Below the pieces are notes generated by a model. The model worked only from the letters and a program-made list of their open reading frames with translations, did no database searches and was not told where the DNA came from. A stretch of DNA of 59,611 nucleotides from a virus. The stretch is taken from positions 1-59,611 of IMG/VR virus record IMGVR_UViG_3300047557_002845, one strand, 5' to 3'. A program made the translations under genes and the position numbers. Below, one piece after another: positions 47,615 through 57,400 of this stretch (the first letter of the stretch is position 1; each line of letters opens with the position of its first letter).

Positions 47615-48397
47615 TTAAACTTGTGCAGCTGATGTCGGTGTAGTATCTACTGTTCGGTGTGTAGCAGACTTGCTGTTCCCAAATGCGGCTCTCAATTTCT
47701 GCTTGTTCAGTTTTCCCCTCTTTTTTGCTTCTTCAGCCGCCTTGTCGTCTAATAAGAAGGCGTTAACAAAAATCATAGCTAGAAACTGTACTAACTCTAT
47801 ACTCTCTCCTGTAAAAACCTCAATAGGGTCTTTTTGAGGTTCTATCTCTTTACCGTCTACATGTGTTAAACACATTGCTAGTAAATATTCATCTAAAGTA
47901 CAGCCGTTCTCCGAAGCACTCTTCCAACTGTTGTCCGCTTTCCATTGAGCCCCTGTATTGGGTCTTACAAAAGTGTAGCTACGTCCACTAGGAGTAATTA
48001 AAGCTGGCACAACTATAGAGGGTTTAGGTTCTCCTTTTCGTTGCTCCAACGCAAAGTTTCTAGCCGTTTTTTGTTGCTCATCGTCTGGAAAACAAGTAGC
48101 TATAAACTCCTGCATGATAGCTTGACGATCATCTATAGGAAAAGGTTCTAGTCTAGAAGGTAAGTCTTGAGGGTCTATAGGTAAGGCTTTTCCCTTTTTC
48201 TTTATCTCAGCAATAAGATAAGCAAATAATAGTTCCTCAACACTATAGGGGGGTCTTTGCTCTCCATCCCTGGTAGGATAAGGATATAACCTCTTTACCT
48301 TTACGTAATCACCATAATCCGGTACGTAAAAACTTACTGTTAATACCTGGTTAGGTGTTGAAGATGCATCAATTGTTAAAACCTGTTTACCAGTCAT
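47615..48397 (-). CDS. First gene of the minus-strand block, 260 aa
   Basis: Not assigned. It is helical, with an acidic N-terminal half and a Lys-rich C terminus (AKKRGKLNKQKLRAAFG). The combination is reminiscent of small phage assembly chaperones but no family is claimed. Together with the following 142-aa gene it forms the head of the minus-strand block. It shares a 58-base divergent intergenic region with the plus-strand giant gene. Confidence 0.6.
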   Translation of the reverse strand: MTGKQVLTIDASSTPNQVLTVSFYVPDYGDYVKVKRLYPYPTRDGEQRPPYSVEELLFAYLIAEIKKKGKALPIDPQDLPSRLEPFPIDDRQAIMQEFIATCFPDDEQQKTARNFALEQRKGEPKPSIVVPALITPSGRSYTFVRPNTGAQWKADNSWKSASENGCTLDEYLLAMCLTHVDGKEIEPQKDPIEVFTGESIELVQFLAMIFVNAFLLDDKAAEEAKKRGKLNKQKLRAAFGNSKSATHRTVDTTPTSAAQV

Positions 48398-48455
48398 ATA
48401 TTATTAGCTGTTTGCCTGTTTAAAAAGTTCTGTACACTTAATATAACTATAAAAA
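48398..48455. promoter_or_regulatory. Divergent intergenic region, likely promoters for both strands
   Basis: Only 58 AT-rich bases separate the starts of the 260-aa gene (minus) and the giant plus-strand gene. Both directions must begin transcription here or just inside a gene. I could not fix a clean -10/-35 pair or a T4-like late promoter. Confidence 0.4.
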
Positions 48456-51400
48456 ATGGACGAAGAAGAAAAAACTACATCGGGATTGTCCGATGATGGG
48501 TCAGATATTTCTGATGATGAATCCTCTTTAAAGGGCAGACCCCACCCTAAAGATGATGTTTTCCAAAGCCTTGTAGAATACAATATGAACGCGGGTAGCC
48601 CTATTACCCAGTTTTTCTCAAGCTTTGATGAAAATGCTAATGACCCTTTTGTTGCTGCTAAAAAACACAGCAACGACTTTTTTAATAAAATGACTCAATC
48701 GTCATTTAATTACGACCAAGCTGAACTTCGCCTGCGTACTGAACTTTTAGTTAACTATCAAGCAAATAGGCTTCAAAACTCCATTGGCTCTTATCTTAGT
48801 CAAATGGAGCAAGCTACTCTTTACACTATTAATAATACTCAAACTGTTAATCCATCCACACTTCATAGAGACCTATATTCCGCAGATGGCTTTGTTTCTC
48901 GACCTACACACTACGACCTATTCTCTCTCTTTAATAGTAAAGAAACTCAAGACCTTACTCTTCGTACCTCCTTGTACCAAGTACAAGAAAACAGTGTCTT
49001 CTCTGCTTTAAGCCAACGCCCTGGCTCTGTTGAGTTAGTTACTCAGTCTTATCTTAAAAGTCCTCTTCCCGACATTAGCAATGAAGCAGAACTTATAAAA
49101 AATCAAAATAAAACTGCAATGAACGTCCTTTTAGGCAACGATATTGCTACTAAAGTTCTTACAGAACAAGGTAAAACTGTCGCTACTGTGGGATTTAATA
49201 ACTTTAGCTTGCACGCTAAAGTTGGTTACCTTTATAATACTCCTGATACCGCTTCTATAGCTTTTATTAGTACTCAAAATATTACAGATACTCTAAGCCG
49301 TGCTCATACTACTGAGGAAATGCTTATTTTAAGGTCGCATAACTTCTCAGACAGTAAAAGAACTTTTATTAGAAATAACTTAATACAAGAAATAAAAGAT
49401 ATAACGGATAGTATATATACCGTAGCTTCTGACCCTAAATACAATTTGGCTTCCTTAGAAGTGTCAGAAGTTATAAATAGCCTATCTCTAGTAAACCCTA
49501 AAGAGTTTGTCGAAGATATTAAACGTAGTTTTCAATCTAAAAGAAGCGGAGTAGGTCCTAATAGAACTGTATTTATTAGAGATGAAATACAAACTGAACT
49601 GCTAAATAAATTAAGAAAATTAAGTAAAGACGGGGAGAAATCTAAAGTAGTTATCTCTATGCAATATGTAGAGAGCCTATTTATCCAATCAAAATCAGGC
49701 TTTGGGGGCAAGAAAGATGGGCCTAAAGATGCCGCATACTCAGAGTATAACAAGAATATAAGAAAAGAAATGCTTAAGGTCTTTAGAAGACTAGCAGAGC
49801 AAGATAGGTTAAGTATAGGAGTAGCGGGTAAAAGTTATGGAGATAGCCAAGGTTTATTCCCTTTGTTAGATAGGTACTACAATGAAGATTTAGCTAGAAC
49901 AAAAGCAGATGGTGATGATTTATATCACTTAGCTAAGAATACTATGAAGGTATTGTTAGAACATAAATCCTTTTCTATTTTGCCTACTAGATTTGCGCAT
50001 AGTAAAAGCTTTGCAGTTATAGATGATAGTAATGCGCAAGACCTAAAACTTTTACAATATGGTATTGGTTCTAGCAACTTAAGCTATAAAGCTTATAAAG
50101 ATAACCTTGAAGTGTTTATGATGTTAGACAAAAACACAGTAGGGGGCTTAACAGATAAAGAACAACAAGAAATAGCAGACTATTACTACTACGGTGTGAG
50201 TAACTTTTCTAAGTTAAACAGAGGAGCTAATCTTAGTTCTCCTACACAGAGAAGAGGAAGTCAACAACAAACAGATGAACTAATTAGTATTCTAAAAAAA
50301 ATGGGGGGAGTATACTCTACTGAAGGTACTCCTAAAGGTAAAGAGTTTTCTTACACAATAATCTACGACCCAAATACTTATAAACGTATAGGTGTAGATA
50401 TAAGTATAGGGTCATTAAATGGGGAGTTACCGGGGTATAGTTTTTCGGTAACATTAGGAGAAGAGAGAGGGATAAGTGGACAAGTAGAGCCGGTAGCGTA
50501 CTTATCAAAAACAGGAAGAGTAATAAACGGCATGACATTTGTGAATAACAGTAGCCGCGCGCTGAAAGTGTTAGGAGATAAAACAATAAACCCAAGAGGA
50601 CAACAAACCTTTAATGCTCTTGAGGTAGTAGGAGGCTTGGTTAACACTATGAGACATATGTTGACTTTTGAAGCTACGCGGGGATCTATAAACCAAGCGC
50701 TTAATATTATGACTGCTGCAGATAAAACAACTGCACTACAAAAAATATTAGGGACAATTCTTAGTCTTGAAATGAATAAGCATTTTCCTTCTCTTACATC
50801 AAGAGAGAAGAATTTTAGCGCTCTTCTTATGCAATTACAATCTCAATCTATTAATAATAACCTAAAACAAAAAATACTTACAGACACTCTTAATAGGCTA
50901 AAAACGTATGATAAAGTATATGCTGTCCCTGGTATGAATCCTTCTCATCTAAAAGCTAGAGGAGACCTTATAAGTAATTTGTACAAGGATAAAACAGCAG
51001 CGGACTTCTTTAAAAAACCGTTAGATGCTAGAAATCAAGGAGATGCAATAGTAGCAGAGCTATTAGATATTATAGAAAATACTAGGTCTAATAAAGAAAC
51101 CGCTACTATGTTTTCTGATATACAGAGGTTAATGGTAAAAAGTGACAGAAGGGCGCAAGTCTTTTACGACAATAGAATAAGAAGAATCAAAACAGAAATG
51201 TTTAACCAAATAACAAGTCCTTTTATGCAGCCGCATGAGTTAAGATACTCTATGGGCCAAGCTATGTTTAAAAGACCTGTATATGGTATAAACGATGATA
51301 TATATGACTTAGCTGAAGAACAAGGTACCCTAGACTTACTATTAAGCCCTCATCCTTTAAGACACGGAGAGACTCTTGAAGTAGATGGGAAAGGATTTAT

Positions 51401-54400
51401 AAGAGGAAAAGCTGACCACAAGAGGTTTATAAAACCTGAGTTATACGATAACTTAGGTGGGATATATAACGTAGCGGAGGGGGCAGTAACTATAAGACAG
51501 ACGCATTTAATGATGCAGACTATGAGAGGGTTGTCGGTTATAAACAAGAAAGAGTACAAAAACCAAGTAAGAAAAAGCCTAAAGAACCAAGGCTATACAA
51601 AAGAAGAAATAACCCGCATAGTAGATGCAATGACTAATGAGTTATTCAGTATAAATAAAAATGTATCTGGGGATATAGATAATGAGACTGTTATGTACTT
51701 TCCATATAGAGTAACAGAACAGATTCCAGAACGGATGAGAAACTTACAGAGTACAAGACCGGTAGAATCAGCGTCGTATAAATTTGGATTAGCAGCAGAT
51801 ACTTTAGGGGCAGACAGCGCCATAGGAGATGTGTTAAGTAATCCTGAGACGCTAATTGATAATACGTTTCTTACGAGCTTAGCGCCGCACCAATTTAGAA
51901 TTATACAGGATAGGTTAAACACAGGAGAGGATGCTGTTACTATACTACAGAAGCTAAAGGTAGATTACGCTAACTCCCAACTACTAGTTAGAGGGTTTCT
52001 TGGAGGTAAAGCCCCCAAGCGCGTTCTACAGTCCATCGGCATATCAACTATGTCTGACTTTTCGTATGTTAATGAAGGGTTTAGATACGAAGCAGGAAAT
52101 AATAAGACAAGACCAGAATATGTACAATATCATGTGACTAACATTAGTCTAGACAGCGCTAATTTATTAGGAAACACTAGTTTTAAAGCAGACATTGAAA
52201 AGCATTTAAAGCAAGGAACAAGCTTTATACATAAAGACCAGCTAATAGTAAATGAAAACGTAAAAACAGCTCTAAAACAAGAGACTGTAAATGTAGCTAA
52301 TTTATTAATAAGCAATATAAGTGCGGATGATATTGCTAGTAGATTAGGTTTAGAAAGTAGTAAATTATCAAACACGCTAAGAAACTTAATAGCAAAGTTT
52401 GGAGAGTACGGAGATGCGACGACTATTACTAGGTTTGAAGATGTAAGAAACCTGGACAGAAGACAGCTTAACGTAATAAATAAGTTGTTAGGACTTACTT
52501 ACGAAAGTGTAAACTTTAGAGGAGATACTAATAGTTTTTACTATAAAGGAGGTGTTTACTCACCTGTTAGTAGTAGTAGTAATAATATATTAGATAGGTT
52601 AAAGAGTGTAAGGCGCATAGGAGATATAGATATAAACGCCGGGTATTTTACAATAAATGCGTTTAGCCAGTATACAAAACAAGATGGGCAGAGAAGAAGA
52701 CAAGAGTATATAAAATTTAAGTTACCAGCAACATCAGCAAGGGAATATAGAGGGGTAAGCTTTTTAGTAGAGAATCCATATATATATCACTCAGGGGCAT
52801 CGAGTATACAATTAGAGTTAACAACAGCCACGCGGCGCGATATGGTATCAAACTTACGTCCTGGGAGTGATACAAGTAAAGGTCCAGCGTACTTATTAGA
52901 AAGCAGAATATTCGAGCAACTTAAAAAAGAACAAGAAGAAAGAAAACTAGATACATTACTACCACAAAGAATAAGAAAGCAAGACATATACGCTATTCTC
53001 TCCCCGTCACAAATAAAAGGGTTTAACTTTGAGCAGGGGTTAATGCTTATAGAGGATAAAGACTCATCTTTCCTGAAAGAAATAAAAAAAACAGATGGGT
53101 CCAAAGCATTAGCAGAAGGCTTAGCTTTAATGATGCTGGGTGAAAAAGCGGGGAGTGATACTATAATGCAATTACTTGCTACATCTTTAAATCAGCAGGA
53201 TAGTAAGACTCAAGCTGCAAAAGCACTTGATATATTAGCAAAGCACGACTATGCTAAAAAAATGAAATTACCTAAACGTAAACTGGGAGATACAGCTACT
53301 AAAACTGATAATCTTGAACCTACGTTTACAGTATTTGGAGAACTTTCTAGTTTAGCTCTACCTGCATATGTAAAACAAGAACTAGCTAAAGATACACCAG
53401 ATATATCTCAGGCTCTAATAAAAACTGTAGCGGACGCTTTACGCGGTGATACGGCAGCACTTTCTCATATAAAAACACAGTCAATTAAACTTTTTGAAAC
53501 CGCTAGAAGTAACCCTAACAGCTTTAACTATAACAACAGGTTTATATTTAATGATGAATCTACTAGAACAGCTAGTGTATTAGCCTTCTTTACTAAAGCC
53601 TCTCAAGACTTGTTTAGAAACATAAATATAAAAAACAGATTAACAGGTAAATCAATAAGTGAGATAAACGCGGGGTACTTCCTACAAGGGGATAACATAG
53701 AACATTACTACTCAAATAATAATTTAGAAAGTAAAAATAAAGCTGCAGTATTAGCTTTAATACAATCTGTACAGGTAATAGGTTCAGTGTTAAATATACA
53801 CTTACCTACTCCAGAAGAGATACAAAAATTAGAAGAAGACAAAAGAAAAACAAAGATAAGAGAGTTACAGTTAGGACTTCAGCAGCTTGATACAATCTTA
53901 CGTTTAAACCGCTTTTTGGAGTTTGGTGTAGAGCAAATGCCTAGCCGTATTGCAGTGGCTATTGGTATGCAAAATATGACCAAAATGGAAGGTCAGTATA
54001 TGTACGAACTGACTAAAAACCAAATGGGTTTGTACACCGATAGACATAAAGAAAGCGAAGACATTCTTAATATACAACAAGCTGTACTCATGCTTGGTAG
54101 TATTGTAGAAGGAGAACTTATTGACCCTACAAAAGCTAAAACTAAATACAAAATACAAGCCAATAACTTAGCCCTTATTGGCCATACTGGTAGTCCTTTA
54201 GAATTTATATCTAAATTTACAACAGCTTATACAGAACAAGCAGATAAAGGTTTACCTACAATTGTTAATACAGATAACAAAACTACTAGCTTAGCAAAAG
54301 AGGCTATCCTAAATTATGTTCTGGGGGACAACGAAAAATCAAACGTGGCTTTATCAGAACTAAGCAACACTAAAAATATATTACTAGGACTATTAAGTAA

Positions 54401-57400
54401 CAGAGCAAGTGAGGCACAAGAAGACAGCACAAGCCTTAGATTAAGCAAGATAGAAGATATAATGCTCGATACCTTGTTATCAGATAATGCGCAAAAAAAC
54501 AAGATTCGAGATACACTTCAATTAATTACCTTATTTAGAACCAGGTTACCAAGTACTGATACAAATACATTGGTCAGGTTTGCTCTGCAGTATCAAAAAC
54601 TAAAAGGAACTGTATCTGTACCTGAAGAATATTATGTAAGTCTTTTTACATCCTTATATGATAGTGGAGCAACTGCTGCTGATATAGATACGTTTTTAAC
54701 TAAAGAGCGTCTAGAAGACGCGGGAGTATTTACAGTATATAGAGAACAATTAAGAAGTAGAATAGAAAGTGCTAAAGGTACATCAATAGGGACAGAATAT
54801 GTAAATCAAAGTCTTGAAAGTCTTAGGTCATATAGTAAACTACTAAAGAATATAAGTAGCACAAGCTCATTAAATACAGAACAACGAGAAAGAGCAGAAT
54901 CGCTATATAAGAGTGTGACTAGTACACAGTTGGTAACATTACCCGCGCTTTATATAGGTTTGAGTACAACAGAATCTGGTAAATATGATGTGTTTTATTC
55001 ACCAGATAGCAAACAAACAGGTACACATGGGATTTTACTGGGATTAGACCTCCTGGAAAAATTATCTTTAGTATTTCAAGGTCAAAGCCATGATGCACTA
55101 GTAGCACAAATCAGACTAAGATACGCGCTAGAAGAAACAGCACCTCTACTAAAAAGAATAGCAGACCATCAACTATTAAATCCGGCTAGCTTAGATAATC
55201 TGCCTACTATAAGTGCTGAAGAGAAAAAGCAATATGAGAATCTTCAAACGCTTTTGCTGCAGACTCAAGCTACAACAATGGACCTAATAAATAACCAAGA
55301 AACAATACGGCAGGCGGGTTCAGATAGACTAAAACTGGTAGGGTTTAGCTCTATTGCTATGAGTTCTTTTCTTCTAAGTAGCCATGAAATAGCCGCTGGG
55401 TCTAAATTTGAGGAAATTTCACAGGATACTAATACACCTGAAATATTAACTAAAAACATCTCAGATGTGTCCTTTAAACTTAATAAAAAGTTTAAGGAAG
55501 CTAAAGGGAGTGTAGAAAGAAGACTAAGAGGTAAAAACTATGACCTTGATGCATTAAATACTCTTATTGACTCAAATGATGCACTAAAGTCATTTGTTTA
55601 TGGAAGTTCAGCTTACTCTGATAATAACTACGTAATAATTGATAAAGATGACCGGAATAATGTAAGACTAAAACGTATTACTACAACAGGAGAAGAAAGA
55701 ACAGAAACTATACTATTAGAAGCAAAGAAACAACCAGGGTCTTCTATTGCTAATAACTCTATAAGATATTATACTGGGGATGATACAAAAACAGCACAAC
55801 AATATAGAGAAGAGTTAAGTAGTATAGAACAACAAATTACAGATAATACAGAAAGACTAAACACAGGCATAGCTAATAGAGACCAGCGTAACCTAGAAAT
55901 ACAAACAAGACAGGATAATGTTAACGTCTACTCTAATTCTCTAACCGTTATACGTAATCTAAGAAATACACGCTCGCAACCTAGTATACTTAATCCAAGA
56001 TTAAGACAAGAAAGAAGAGAACAGCAGCTAGCTGATATTTTAAGTTATGCTGCATCACAATCTCCAATAATCTCACAGTTACATACTAATGCAGAACTGG
56101 TAAGGCAAAGAGAATTATTAGAGATAGCAAGAAGAAATTATGCTCAATTAACTGCTGAGCAACAAACTAATAGTTTTATAGAAACACCTTCTGGGCGCTT
56201 TCCGAGTAGACTACCAAACGCTGCTCAAAGTTATATATACCTTATAGAAGAAATACAGGGTAATATAAGACAACTTGAGTCAAGAACTCGAGAGCTACCT
56301 TCGTATAACGTTATTATATCAAATATAGAACAGATAACAAACCTTGATAGTACACTACAACAAGAACTGCTAACGCAAAGGGGATTATTAGAGATAGCAA
56401 GAAGAAATTATGCTCAATTAAGTGCTGAGCAACAAACTAATAGTTTTATAGAAACACCTTCTGGACGCGTTCCAAGTAGACTACCAAACGCTGCTCAAAG
56501 TCAAATATACCTCATAGAAGAAATAGAGGGTAATATAAGAAGATTAGAATCACAACTAAATTTAAATACTAACACAGATATCTTAGCCCTTTATATAGGA
56601 AATATAGAAGATAAGCTACAAAAGTCGGCCAATATAAGGTCTTTGATTACAAGATCTCAAAATACGATATCTACCTTAGAGCGCGATATGTCTACAAGAC
56701 ATAGAAGGCAAACAACAGACTTAAACAATCAAATAAGACAAGATAGAAAATCTTTATTAAGAAGTATAGAGCAAGAAAATACAATATTAAGGGCTAGCTT
56801 AATCCAAGAAGGAACCTATAATGACCAACAGATTAGACAACGTCTACTTGACAATCGTCAAGCTAGAATAAATGACTTTACTTTAACTGCTGATACTAGA
56901 AGATCAAATCTGTTACTAGCTCAACAACAAGAAGAACAAAGTTATAGAGAACGTATAAATAGAAGGCAAGCAGTTATTAATAGGTATGAGCAACAAATTG
57001 CTCAACTCAACCAAACTATTACTAGATTAGAAAGCGCTATGGAGCGCAGGATAGAAGCACTTAATATTCAGTTAGATTCTGAAAGGAGCGAGATTGCAGA
57101 TGAGACAGAAAGAATAAATGATATTAGAAGTCAGTTAAGTACCCTAAGAAGTTCTAAGAGAGACCTTAAAAGCTTATACAGAAAAGAAGTAAGATACAGT
57201 AACTACAAAGAGTATAAAAGATTAAGTAAAGAAATAAGAGATAAAGAGAGAGAAATAGCCAGGTTAGAGGAGGGTAGAGATGCTGAAAGAGCTAGGCTAG
57301 AGCAGCAAAAAGCGGAGTTAAAAGTACAAAGAGAAGGATATAAAGAAACGACTTACACAAAATATAAGAAGTATAGCGAGCTGACAAATGAAGAAAAAGC

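Noticed and set aside
47136-48397. A programmed frameshift pair (tail assembly chaperones)
   Set aside because: The 260-aa and 142-aa genes do not overlap and have separate starts; I found no slippery sequence joining them.
48404-48673. Minus-strand open frame of 89 codons opposite the start of the plus-strand giant
   Set aside because: It lies antisense to the beginning of the giant frame, has a composition like its complement and no supporting context.
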